Origin: DATKOF01 sp035524795
GTDB lineage: Bacteria > Pseudomonadota > Gammaproteobacteria > Burkholderiales > SG8-41
NCBI GenBank assembly: GCA_035524795.1
Contig: DATKOF010000017.1
Location: 1-31,262, forward strand
DNA: 31,262 nucleotides
Reading direction: 5' to 3'
Of this stretch, positions 16,379-23,789 are shown piece after piece. The position numbers were made by a program, and so were the translations under genes. The notes below the pieces were generated by a model. That model saw nothing but the letters and a program-made list of their open reading frames with translations, was not told the DNA's origin and did no database searches. How positions within the stretch are numbered: the stretch's first letter is position 1; each line of letters begins with the position of its first letter.

Positions 16379-16770
16379 ATTTGAAAACCCGATGTGCGAC
16401 CGTGAACCATCGTTACGGCCCGCTTCGATGATCGATGCATCATTGCCACCCAATCAACCAGCGCTCAATTTTGCAAAATGAACCATATCATCTTGCCGGA
16501 ACAGGATGCCTTGCTTCCTACTTTAATATTATTTTCCACCGCTTGAATGACAATGCATAGGATCGGATAGGTCGAACATACCAAGCGGTGTCCCCGGAAA
16601 TCATAAAACTGTAATAAACAACGCACAATTCATGAATGGGGTGTCGGAACTGTAAGCAATCATCCTGAGCAGCTGGCGGCAACGCGGGGCTATTTCCATT
16701 TGCCGCCCAGGGTATCTTCAAAGGCCGGGAGCCGACGGAATGCCAGCGCGTATAGTAGAATTCCGGGCGC
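16379..16770. other. 392-bp intergenic region between the EAL gene and tRNA-Val
   Basis: It is AT-richer than the flanking genes and has no supportable gene. It must hold the promoter of the minus-strand EAL-CBS-GGDEF gene and that of the tRNA. A perfect 12-bp palindrome, ATTTTGCAAAAT, lies at 16468-16479, about 90 bases upstream of the EAL gene, and could be an operator. The only frame of any length (minus, 16518-16721) lacks a ribosome site and protein-like composition. Confidence 0.55.
16751..16756 (+). promoter_or_regulatory. Probable -10 element of tRNA-Val
   Basis: TATAGT, 15 bases before the tRNA 5' end, is followed by a GC-rich stretch (CCGGGCGC) of the kind found at stringently controlled stable-RNA promoters. 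A recognisable -35 box is lacking at the expected distance, so the call rests on the -10, position and discriminator. Confidence 0.5.
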
Positions 16771-16845
16771 GGGACGTTAGCTCAGGGGTAGAGCGCCTGC
16801 TTCACACGCAGGAGGTCGCTGGTTCGAAACCAGCACGTCCCACCA
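16771..16845 (+). tRNA. tRNA-Val (anticodon CAC)
   Basis: This is a full 75-nt cloverleaf with the CCA end encoded. The acceptor arm GGGACGT pairs perfectly with ACGTCCC. The anticodon stem CCTGC/GCAGG encloses TTCACAC with anticodon CAC, reading GTG valine codons. The T arm is GCTGG-TTCGAAA-CCAGC and the D loop contains AGGGGTA. The discriminator base is A. It stands alone and faces the small membrane-protein operon. Confidence 0.96.
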
Positions 16846-16903
16846 GGCTGAAACCCGCCGGTCGGAAAAGAAGGGGGGCCGTAAATCCGGCGCGGAACAA
16901 CAG

Positions 16904-17134
16904 TTACCGATGAAATCGTTCTTTTGAAAACCAGTAAAGGAAGATGATCAGAAATACGCCAATGACCGTTCCCGGCGGGATTTTTTGCAGAAAATCGACG
17001 GTGTTGGCATAAACGAAACTGACGTAGCCGCCGTTGTTGCTGCCGATCAGCAAATGCAGCAACACGCACAGAATGACCAGAATCGCCACAACCTCGATGG
17101 CCAGCCAGCCAATTTCGATCGCCCGTTTGATCAT
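16904..17134 (-). CDS. Small two-helix membrane protein, paralogue of the upstream gene
   Basis: 76-aa integral membrane protein of a family I cannot name. The first hydrophobic helix is about residues 9-31 (GWLAIEVVAILVILCVLLHL). A polar loop contains GSNNGGYVSFVYANTVDFLQ, and the second helix is about 54-70 (GTVIGVFLIIFLYWF), ending in WFSKERFHR with a basic tail. Aligned with the 77-aa product just upstream it shares LL(V/I)G, AN near the loop centre, G-x-(V/I)-G before helix 2, and W-(L/F)-F-S-K at its end. The pair is therefore an old tandem duplication. Only a modest ribosome site (GGAAA) precedes the ATG, next to a strong hairpin. It has no signal peptide and no catalytic-looking residues. 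Confidence 0.78.
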   Translation of the reverse strand: MIKRAIEIGWLAIEVVAILVILCVLLHLLIGSNNGGYVSFVYANTVDFLQKIPPGTVIGVFLIIFLYWFSKERFHR

Positions 17135-17145
17135 ACAAGGTTTCC

Positions 17146-17173
17146 GGTAGCGGGGACTGATGCCCCCGCTACC
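17146..17173. other. Perfect 10-bp hairpin between the two small membrane-protein genes
   Basis: GGTAGCGGGG pairs with CCCCGCTACC around an eight-base loop. It begins ten bases after the stop of the first gene and ends 12 bases before the ATG of the second, partly next to that gene's ribosome site. There is no T-tract. It is well placed to stabilise the 3' end of the first message or lower translation of the second, as intercistronic hairpins do in operons with unequal product amounts. Confidence 0.65.
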
Positions 17174-17182
17174 AATGTTTAC

Positions 17183-17416
17183 TCAGGCCGGGCTGCGTTT
17201 GGAGAACAGCCAGATGATGATGCCGACCGTGACGAGGCCCACCAATCCGTTCGACCCGAGGTCTTTAACCAATGCCGTGATATTGGCGACCACGCCGCCG
17301 AAGAACGGCAACGTGCCTCCCACCAGCAGACTCAGGACGATCGCAAGAGCAAGCAGCATGAGGCCGACATCGGTAATGGCTCCGATCCAGGCTTTGACAG
17401 CGCTGATACCACCCAT
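17183..17416 (-). CDS. Small two-helix membrane protein, first gene of the pair
   Basis: 77-aa membrane protein not assigned to any family I know. Helix 1 spans about 15-34 (DVGLMLLALAIVLSLLVGG). The loop reads TLPFFGGVVANITALVKDLG, and helix 2 is about 57-71 (GLVGLVTVGIIIWLF), followed by SKRSPA. Gly residues recur at the helix faces, which favours close packing or oligomers. The ATG is preceded by AGGGAGGATAAAT, one of the strongest ribosome sites in the window, so the product may be abundant. The charge pattern places both ends on the same side of the membrane. VirB2-like pilins and holins have similar sizes, but no diagnostic motif of either is present. Confidence 0.82.
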   Translation of the reverse strand: MGGISAVKAWIGAITDVGLMLLALAIVLSLLVGGTLPFFGGVVANITALVKDLGSNGLVGLVTVGIIIWLFSKRSPA

Positions 17417-17713
17417 TATTTATCCTCCCTCTTTTAGTTGTCAGAAACCAATGGCGGCACCACCGGTACCGCCCGTGGCGTGAGCACGCTAACAGACAAC
17501 CTCGCCCGACGCAACCGATTGTGGCGCGTCGTACGCCTCATTTCCGGGGGAATTCTTTTGCGCGATGCAGCAGTCAAGCGATGGTAATGCACATGTCATT
17601 GAATATTAAGATTGAAAAAACGGATCGCGGCTGTTGATGCAATATTTCCACAGCGTCTTGCCAAAGCAACAGTGCCAATCTGCGTCCGGCAAGTCGCTGC
17701 GTCATGAAAATTT
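17417..17713. other. 297-bp region upstream of the small membrane-protein operon
   Basis: No gene is supportable. On the minus strand it should carry the operon promoter. A TTGACT occurs at 17571-17576 but has no good -10 partner at the right spacing. A 12-bp palindrome, TGAAAATTTTCA (17705-17716), overlaps the dnaQ stop. Confidence 0.5.
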
Positions 17714-18412
17714 TCAGGCATTTTGCAGGCGGTGCCACAAACTGCCATTGCTGATCCGATCGATGTCCGCCAGTTGTTTTTCGTGCTCAGCCAGCTCATC
17801 CGGATTCGCAGCAATCACCGCCAGATCAAGCACCGCGCCGCCTCCCGGCTGCAGTGCAGCCGGCGCCGCCGGCTCGACCAGCATGTTCAGACTGTCCTGT
17901 CCGCGCGTCATCGCCAGATAAACCTGCGCCAGCAATTCAGTATCGATCAGCGCGCCATGCCGCGTGCGCCGGGAACGGTCGACCTGATAACGCTCGCACA
18001 GCGCATCGAGGTTGTTTTTCTTGCCGGGGTGCAGGTCGCGCGCGAGGCGCAGCGTATCGACAATGCTCCCGCAGTACTCGGTCAGCGGTTTCATGTCGAG
18101 CAGCCGAAGTTCATGGTCGAGAAAGGCGGTATCGAATGGCGCATTATGTATCACGAGTTCGGCGCCGGCGATGAAATCGAGAAACTCGGCGACGATTTCA
18201 TGGAATCCGGGTTTGTCCCGCAGGAATTCCTCGGTCAGACCGTGCACCTGCAGCGCGCCCTCGTCGCTCGCGCGCCCGGGATTGATGTAACGGTGGAAGC
18301 GGTTGCCGGTCAATTGCCGGTTGACGAGCTCGACCGCCGCGACCTCGACGATACGATGGCCGAGCGACGGTTCGAAGCCGGTGGTTTCCGTATCGAGCGC
18401 TATCTGCCGCAC
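17714..18412 (-). CDS. dnaQ: DNA polymerase III epsilon subunit (proofreading exonuclease)
   Basis: 3'-5' exonuclease of the replicative polymerase core, 232 aa. It has the DEDDh motifs: DTETTG (Asp7, Glu9), HNAPFD (Asp94) and RHGALIDTELLA (His152, Asp157), spaced as in E. coli DnaQ. The C-terminal part after about 180 is the linker and polymerase-alpha-binding tail, ending in SNGSLWHRLQNA. The start is GTG 18412, inside the end of rnhA (13-base overlap), with GGAGGGC upstream in rnhA coding sequence. This points to translational coupling. In E. coli rnhA and dnaQ are divergent; here they are co-directional. Confidence 0.96.
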   Translation of the reverse strand: MRQIALDTETTGFEPSLGHRIVEVAAVELVNRQLTGNRFHRYINPGRASDEGALQVHGLTEEFLRDKPGFHEIVAEFLDFIAGAELVIHNAPFDTAFLDHELRLLDMKPLTEYCGSIVDTLRLARDLHPGKKNNLDALCERYQVDRSRRTRHGALIDTELLAQVYLAMTRGQDSLNMLVEPAAPAALQPGGGAVLDLAVIAANPDELAEHEKQLADIDRISNGSLWHRLQNA

Positions 18413-18870
18413 GTGGCGCCCTCCATCAACCTCTTCCTCGCCGTCTCCACGCCGCGATTCGCCAGCATGTCGGCATATTCATTGCCGTCGTGACCGGCAT
18501 GGCCTTTGACCCACAGCCATTCGATATCGTGCCGCTGTCGCATCTCGTCGAGCTGCCGCCACAGGTCTTCGTTCTTGACCGGCTTTCTGTCGGCGGTCTT
18601 CCAGCCGCGCTTTTTCCAGTCGTGGATCCAGCTCGTGATGCCCTGCTGCACGTAGCGCGAGTCGGTGTGCAGCCGGACCCGGCTCGGACGGGTCAGCGCT
18701 TCGAGGGCGCGGATCACTGCGGTCAGCTCCATCCGGTTGTTGGTGGTATTCGTCTCGCCGCCGAACAATTCGCGTGTTCGCCCGCCGCATTCCAGCAGCG
18801 CCCCCCAGCCGCCGACGCCGGGGTTGCCCTTGCACGCACCGTCGGCGTAGATGACAACCACTTTCTCCAT
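18400..18870 (-). CDS. rnhA: Ribonuclease HI
   Basis: Cuts RNA in RNA-DNA hybrids, removing R-loops and primers. It is 156 aa with catalytic residues at the same numbers as E. coli RNase HI: Asp10 (YADGACKGNPG), Glu48 (NNRMELTA), Asp70 (HTDSRYV), His124 (VKGHAGH) and Asp134 (NEYADMLA). The basic handle region WIHDWKKRGWKTADRKPVKN (81-100) is intact. Its ATG overlaps the methyltransferase stop by one base (TGATG) and its end overlaps dnaQ, so three genes form one tightly packed unit. Confidence 0.97.
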   Translation of the reverse strand: MEKVVVIYADGACKGNPGVGGWGALLECGGRTRELFGGETNTTNNRMELTAVIRALEALTRPSRVRLHTDSRYVQQGITSWIHDWKKRGWKTADRKPVKNEDLWRQLDEMRQRHDIEWLWVKGHAGHDGNEYADMLANRGVETARKRLMEGATCGR

Positions 18871-19637
18871 CAGGCATCCAGCGTTTCACGCGCGGCAATC
18901 GCGCCATCGCGCGCAGCGACTTTTTCGGGCACCGGCGCCAGTTGCTTCTTCGGCACCAGCCGCTCGATCCGCTGCGGCATGATGATGCGCACCCCGCGCA
19001 CGCGCTTGATCGCGTGCAGAAAATAGGCGCCGCCGCCGACCGGCCACCAGCGGTCGCCGGCGGCCTCCATGAAACGGAAGCGCGCCAGCCACTTGTCCTG
19101 GCTACAGGGAGGCACATAACAGCACATCCGGCCGGCCACGATCTCGAGTCCGAGCAGTGCCAGCCAGTCCTTCAGCCGCGGCAAATCGATAAAGCGTCCG
19201 CACCACGGGTAAACCTGCGGTGTGCGGCTGAAAGCATGGCGCAGCCCCCACAGGCTCCACGGATTGAAAGCGGAGACGATCACCTGCCCCTCCGGCACCA
19301 GGACACGTTGAACTTCGCGCAGAATCTGATGCGGATCTGCGTGGAATTCGAGTGCATGCGGCAACAGCAGCAAATCGACGCTGCCGGTGGCAAGTGGCAG
19401 ATCGCGGTAGTCGGCGCGCAGTTCGGCGCCGCTGTTGCAGGCGACGCAAAACCGGTGCGCGATCCGATTGGCGCGCAGAAAATCGTGCCTCGGCAGACCG
19501 AGCTGCAACGCATGGAAGCCGAATACGTCGGCCACCGCCGCATCGTAATACGCCTGTTCGCGCGCCAGCAGGTACTGGCCGAGCGGAGTGGCCGTGAACC
19601 ATTCGGAAAGCGAGCGCGGCGGCACATTGGTTGACAT
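18870..19637 (-). CDS. YafS-like SAM-dependent methyltransferase
   Basis: 255-aa class I methyltransferase-like protein. The SAM-fold core spans about 40-150, with the motif-IV region SVDLLLLPHALEFHADPHQILREVQRVL followed by VPEGQVIVSAFNPWSLWGLR. Motif I is degenerate: the usual Gly-rich loop is replaced by a sequence around residues 60-72 (HRFCVACNSGAEL), so SAM binding may be altered. Its position next to rnhA, dnaQ and gloB matches E. coli yafS, which supports that identity; the substrate is unknown in that family too. It is divergent from gloB with only 37 bases between the starts. The C-terminal 40 residues are Lys/Arg/Pro-rich (LVPKKQLAPVPEKVAARDG). Confidence 0.82.
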   Translation of the reverse strand: MSTNVPPRSLSEWFTATPLGQYLLAREQAYYDAAVADVFGFHALQLGLPRHDFLRANRIAHRFCVACNSGAELRADYRDLPLATGSVDLLLLPHALEFHADPHQILREVQRVLVPEGQVIVSAFNPWSLWGLRHAFSRTPQVYPWCGRFIDLPRLKDWLALLGLEIVAGRMCCYVPPCSQDKWLARFRFMEAAGDRWWPVGGGAYFLHAIKRVRGVRIIMPQRIERLVPKKQLAPVPEKVAARDGAIAARETLDA

Positions 19638-19674
19638 ATATTCAGTTTAAATCAAAGATGATTGCGGTGCATCC

Positions 19675-20451
19675 ATGCCAACGAACCATACCGCCATCGT
19701 TCCGCTCCGCGCGTTTCAGGACAATTACATCTGGATCATGCGCCGCGGCGGTGACGCGGCGGTGGTCGATCCCGGCGACGCCGCACCGGTGCTCGCTTAC
19801 CTGGATCGGGAAGGACTGCGGCTGACCGCGATCCTGAATACGCATCACCACGCCGACCACGTCGGCGGCAACGCGGAACTGCTGCGTCATTTCAGGGTAC
19901 CGGTGTACGGGCCGGCCGATCCGCGCATTGCCGAAGTCTCGCGGCAATTGCGCAGCGGCGACTGTTGCACGCTCGCCGAATTCGGCGTCGAATTCGCGGC
20001 GCTCGAAATTCCGGGCCATACGCGCACCCATATCGCATTCCACGGCGACAGCATCCTGTTCTGCGGCGACACATTGTTTGCCTGCGGCTGCGGCCGGCTG
20101 TTCGAAGGCACGCCTCGACAAATGCATGATTCGCTGGGCCGGCTGGCGGCGCTGCCGGGCGCAATGCGCGTTTACTGCGGGCACGAGTACACGCTCGACA
20201 ATCTGCGATTTGCGCGCGCGGTCGAGCCGCACAATCCGGCGCTGGCGGAATGGGAGCGCGAGGCGCGTGCGCAACGCGCCCGCGACGAGCCGACGCTGCC
20301 ATCGACCATTGCACGCGAAACCAACGCCAATCCGTTTCTGCGTTGCGCCGAGCCGGCGGTCGTGACGGCAGCCAGCCGGCATGCCGGACGGGAACTGGCC
20401 GACCCGGTCAGCGTGTTCGGCGTGCTGCGCGAATGGAAGAACGACTTTTAA
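19675..20451 (+). CDS. gloB: Hydroxyacylglutathione hydrolase (glyoxalase II)
   Basis: Second enzyme of methylglyoxal detoxification, splitting S-lactoylglutathione to lactate and glutathione. It is 258 aa, the usual size. The metallo-beta-lactamase motif THHHADH (His57, His59, Asp61, His62) is present. Further metal ligands lie in IPGHTRTH, FCGDTLF and YCGHEYT. The glutathione-binding C-terminal domain ends with NPFLRC and VFGVLREWKNDF. The gene is divergent from the methyltransferase and followed 97 bases later by mltD. This gloB neighbourhood is shared with E. coli. Confidence 0.96.
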   Translation: MPTNHTAIVPLRAFQDNYIWIMRRGGDAAVVDPGDAAPVLAYLDREGLRLTAILNTHHHADHVGGNAELLRHFRVPVYGPADPRIAEVSRQLRSGDCCTLAEFGVEFAALEIPGHTRTHIAFHGDSILFCGDTLFACGCGRLFEGTPRQMHDSLGRLAALPGAMRVYCGHEYTLDNLRFARAVEPHNPALAEWEREARAQRARDEPTLPSTIARETNANPFLRCAEPAVVTAASRHAGRELADPVSVFGVLREWKNDF

Positions 20452-20489
20452 TCATCCGCTGCGGGCCTTGTTTTTATTAACAAACTGCC

Positions 20490-20519
20490 TTGACTTGCCG
20501 GCGCGCTGCTGGTTACCAT
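20490..20519 (+). promoter_or_regulatory. Candidate sigma-70 promoter of mltD
   Basis: TTGACT (20490-20495), an 18-base spacer, then TACCAT (20514-20519). It would start transcription near 20526, just ahead of the mltD start codon, so mltD need not depend on gloB transcription. The -35 is good and the -10 moderate. Confidence 0.45.
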
Positions 20520-20548
20520 CGCTTCCAGTCAATAACAACTGCCCTCCG

Positions 20549-21922
20549 ATGACTTGGATCCGTTCAATGCTGCTGGCGGCAGCCGCAGCGGGATGTGTGG
20601 CGTTTGCGCAGGCCGATGAGACCACGGATGGGCCGGGCAATGCGCAAAATGCCGGCGCCAGCCCCCCAAACACGCCGGCGACGATGCCGCGACTGACGGC
20701 CGATGTGCCGGCGCCGATGATGGACCTGACCGTCGAGCCGAACGATCTGTGGCCGCGCGTCCGCAACGATTTCAGCCTGCCCGATCTGACCGGCCCGCAG
20801 GTGGAACAGCAGGAAAAATGGCTGTTGCGGCACCCTGACTATCTGCGCAATGCGGTCGCGCGCAGCAGCCGCTATCTTTACCATATCATCGACGAGGTCG
20901 AAAAACGCGGCATGCCGAGCGAAATCGCGCTGCTGCCGTTCATCGAAAGCGCCTACAACCCGACCGCCTATTCGCGCGCCCATGCATCGGGCATCTGGCA
21001 GTTCATCCCGTCCACTGGGAAACTCTACGGCCTGGAACAGAATTTCTGGTACGACGGCCGGCGCGACGTGATCGCGGCAACCGACGCCGCGCTCAATTAC
21101 CTCGAAAAGCTCTACGAGACGTTCGGCAGCTGGACCCTTGCGCTTGCCGCTTACAACTGGGGTGAAAACGGCGTCGCGCATGCGATCGCCAGGAACGAGG
21201 CGAAAGGGCTGCCGACCGATTACCAGAGTCTGAAGCTGCCGCGCGAAACGCGCGATTATGTGCCCAAACTGCAGGCGGTCAAGAACATCATCGCCGATCC
21301 CGAACGTTACGGCATCGCTCTCGAAGATATCCCCAACCGTCCCTACTTCGCGACCGTCACTACCGATCGTCATATCGACGTGCGGCTGGCGGCGAAATTC
21401 GCGCAGGTGCCGATCGAGGAATTCATGTCGCTCAACCCCGGTTACACGCGACCGGTGATCCGCGTCAACAAGGAAGAAGAAACGCTGCTGTTGCCGGCGG
21501 ACAAGATCGATGCGTTCCGCACCCGCCTCGAACAGAGCGAAGGCGAAGGGCAGCCGCTGGTGTCGTGGCAAACCTATACGCTGAAGCGCGGCGACCGCCT
21601 GAACCACGTCGCCGCGAAATACGGCATCGGCCTGGCGGAACTGAAGCGCGTCAACGGAATTTCATCACGCCGCAAAATCGGCCCCGGCATGACCGTGCTG
21701 GTGCCGGTCAAGTCCGCCGACGCTGCAGTAAATTTGCCGGATTTGCCGGCACCGCCGCCGCCCGTTTTCAAAACCTACCGGACGAATCATCACGTCGGCC
21801 ACGGCAGGAACGGCCTGAAAACCGCCGCCGCCAAAAAAATCCGCTCCTCCGCAAACAAGGCCGCGACAGCAAACGCCGGCAAACATCTGGCAACCGCGGA
21901 ACCTGCGACCACTGCGCGCTGA
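20549..21922 (+). CDS. mltD: Membrane-bound lytic murein transglycosylase D
   Basis: Cleaves glycan strands of murein to 1,6-anhydro products in the periplasm. With ATG 20549 it is 457 aa; ATG 20564 is an alternative giving a shorter signal peptide, and neither has a clear ribosome site. The exported N-terminus is hydrophobic (MLLAAAAAGCVAFAQA). AAGC is a poor lipobox, so a soluble or lipoprotein form are both possible. The SLT domain spans about 115-240: PFIESAYNP holds the catalytic Glu133, then ASGIWQFIPSTG and ALAAYNWGENG. One LysM module follows (YTLKRGDRLNHVAAKYGIGLAELKRVNG, about 340-385), where E. coli MltD has two. The Lys/Ala-rich tail is probably disordered. Confidence 0.92.
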   Translation: MTWIRSMLLAAAAAGCVAFAQADETTDGPGNAQNAGASPPNTPATMPRLTADVPAPMMDLTVEPNDLWPRVRNDFSLPDLTGPQVEQQEKWLLRHPDYLRNAVARSSRYLYHIIDEVEKRGMPSEIALLPFIESAYNPTAYSRAHASGIWQFIPSTGKLYGLEQNFWYDGRRDVIAATDAALNYLEKLYETFGSWTLALAAYNWGENGVAHAIARNEAKGLPTDYQSLKLPRETRDYVPKLQAVKNIIADPERYGIALEDIPNRPYFATVTTDRHIDVRLAAKFAQVPIEEFMSLNPGYTRPVIRVNKEEETLLLPADKIDAFRTRLEQSEGEGQPLVSWQTYTLKRGDRLNHVAAKYGIGLAELKRVNGISSRRKIGPGMTVLVPVKSADAAVNLPDLPAPPPPVFKTYRTNHHVGHGRNGLKTAAAKKIRSSANKAATANAGKHLATAEPATTAR

Positions 21923-21947
21923 CCTGCGCGCGTCTTCCTGCCGCCGG

Positions 21948-23789
21948 TCAGGCAATGGCAACGGTCGGTACCGCCGCCAGCAGCGCTCTGGTATAGGGAT
22001 GGCGCGGCGCAATCAGCACTTCATCCACTGCGCCGTGTTCGACGATGCGGCCCTGATACATCACCGCGACTTCGTGCGCGAGATATTCGACTGCCGCGAT
22101 ATTGTGAGTGATGAAGAGATAGGCAAGCCCGTGCCGCTGCTGCAGGGACTTGAGAAGATTCAGTATCTGCGCCTGCACTGAAACATCCAGCGCGCTGGTC
22201 GGTTCGTCGCACACCACCAGCTGCGGCTCGACCGCCAGTGCGCGCGCGACCGCGATCCGCTGGCGCTGGCCGCCGGAGAATTCGTGCGGGTAACGATGCT
22301 TCATGTCCGGCGCCAGCCCGACTTCAGTCAGCAGATTGTCGATGCGTGCGGCGCGCTCTTCGGCGCTGTGTCCGACACCGAGCGCAACCATCCCCTCCTC
22401 GATAATCTCGGCGATGCGCATGCGCGGATCGAGCGACGAATAGGGATCCTGGAATACAATCTGGGCCTGATGACGGCGCGCGCGCAATTCGGATCGCGTC
22501 AGCTGCGTCCAGTCTTCGCCATCGAAGCGTACGCTGCCGGCGGTCGGCTCCAGCAGGCGCAACAGCGCCTTGCCGACCGTGGTCTTGCCGCTGCCCGATT
22601 CTCCGACCAGCCCGAGCGTGCGCCCCGCCGCAATCGAAAACGACACGCCGTCGACCGCCTTGATATGTCCGGTCACGCGCTTCAGCACACCCCCTCGAAC
22701 CGGAAAATGAACTTTGAGATTTTGCACCGCGAGCAACGAAGCGTCCGGCGGCTGCGCCATCGCGCCCGCTTGCCGTGAGGCCTGCTCCGCCGGCGGTGTG
22801 CGCTCGGTCCGACCGGCACCGGCCGGACCGAACAGATGACATTTGACGCGCTGGCCGCCGCCGGGCTCGTACCACGGCGGCACGCGGGCGCGGCACAATT
22901 CCCATGCGTAATCGCAGCGCTCGACGAAGCGGCAAGCCTTGAATTCGTGCGTCAACGGCGGCACGCTGCCGCGGATCACCTGCAACGGCCCGGAACGGTG
23001 CTGCTTGCCCGGCAACGCCTCAAACAGTTTGCGCGAATAGGGGTGCGCCGGCTGCGCGAAGAAACGGTCGCGCGGCGCGGTTTCGATGATTTCGCCCGCG
23101 TACATGACCGCGACCTGCTGTGCCATCGCCGACACCACGGCGAGGTCGTGCGTGATCAGCAGCATCGACATGCCGCTTTCGCGCTGCAGACGGCGCAGCA
23201 AATCGAGAATCTGCGCCTGGATCGTGACGTCGAGCGCAGTGGTCGGCTCGTCGGCGATCAGCAGCGCCGGCGAACAGGCCAGCGCGATCGCGATCATCGC
23301 GCGCTGCTTCATTCCGCCGGAGAATTGGAACGGATAATCGCGGCGGCGGCGTTGCGGATCGGCAATGCCGACGTGGCCGAGCAGCTCGATCACGCGCGCT
23401 TCGAGCCCCGCTCCCGACAGCATGGTATGGAGCGCCAGCGCCTCGGCGATCTGGTCGCCGACGTTCATCACCGGATTCAGGCTCAGCATCGGTTCCTGGA
23501 AGATCATCGCGATGCGGCGGCCGCGGATGTCGCGCATCACAGCTTCCGGTTGGCGCAGCAGATCGATGCCGTCGAGGCCGACGCTGCCGGCCACGATCCG
23601 CCCGCTGTCCGGCAGCAGACGCATGATCGACAGCGCGGTGATCGACTTGCCGCAGCCCGATTCGCCGAGCAGCGCGAATACCTCGCCGCGCGCGACATCG
23701 AACGACACGCCGTCCACCGCGCGCACGCTGCCGGCATCCGTCGCGATACGGGTCGACAGATTCTCGACCTGCAACAGCGGCTTATTCAT
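21948..23789 (-). CDS. Peptide ABC importer, fused double ATPase
   Basis: 613-aa cytoplasmic ATPase with both nucleotide-binding domains in one chain. The first domain has Walker A GESGCGKS (43-50), signature FSGGMKQR and Walker B LLIADEPTTALD. A linker carries the Opp/Dpp C-terminal motif with four Cys (ACRFVERCDYAWELCRARV...KCHLF). The second has GESGSGKTT, FSGGQRQRIAVARAL and LVVCDEPTSALD. Fused forms occur in YejF and GsiA; the order binding protein-permease-permease-ATPase fits the yejABEF layout, but no symbol is assigned. The frame is open to 23867; ATG 23789 begins the conserved sequence and overlaps the upstream permease by eight bases. It ends convergent with mltD. Confidence 0.93.
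   Translation of the reverse strand: MNKPLLQVENLSTRIATDAGSVRAVDGVSFDVARGEVFALLGESGCGKSITALSIMRLLPDSGRIVAGSVGLDGIDLLRQPEAVMRDIRGRRIAMIFQEPMLSLNPVMNVGDQIAEALALHTMLSGAGLEARVIELLGHVGIADPQRRRRDYPFQFSGGMKQRAMIAIALACSPALLIADEPTTALDVTIQAQILDLLRRLQRESGMSMLLITHDLAVVSAMAQQVAVMYAGEIIETAPRDRFFAQPAHPYSRKLFEALPGKQHRSGPLQVIRGSVPPLTHEFKACRFVERCDYAWELCRARVPPWYEPGGGQRVKCHLFGPAGAGRTERTPPAEQASRQAGAMAQPPDASLLAVQNLKVHFPVRGGVLKRVTGHIKAVDGVSFSIAAGRTLGLVGESGSGKTTVGKALLRLLEPTAGSVRFDGEDWTQLTRSELRARRHQAQIVFQDPYSSLDPRMRIAEIIEEGMVALGVGHSAEERAARIDNLLTEVGLAPDMKHRYPHEFSGGQRQRIAVARALAVEPQLVVCDEPTSALDVSVQAQILNLLKSLQQRHGLAYLFITHNIAAVEYLAHEVAVMYQGRIVEHGAVDEVLIAPRHPYTRALLAAVPTVAIA

Noticed and set aside
16379..16453. N-terminal extension of the EAL gene to a TTG start
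   Set aside because: It needs a TTG start without a ribosome site, and the added residues have no domain character; ATG 16378 is simpler.
16518..16721. 67-codon minus-strand frame between the EAL gene and tRNA-Val
   Set aside because: There is no ribosome site and the product looks random. The interval is better read as a regulatory region.
16771..17416. Prophage or island inserted at tRNA-Val
   Set aside because: There is no integrase, no duplicated tRNA end and no phage genes; the neighbouring two small membrane genes alone do not support it.
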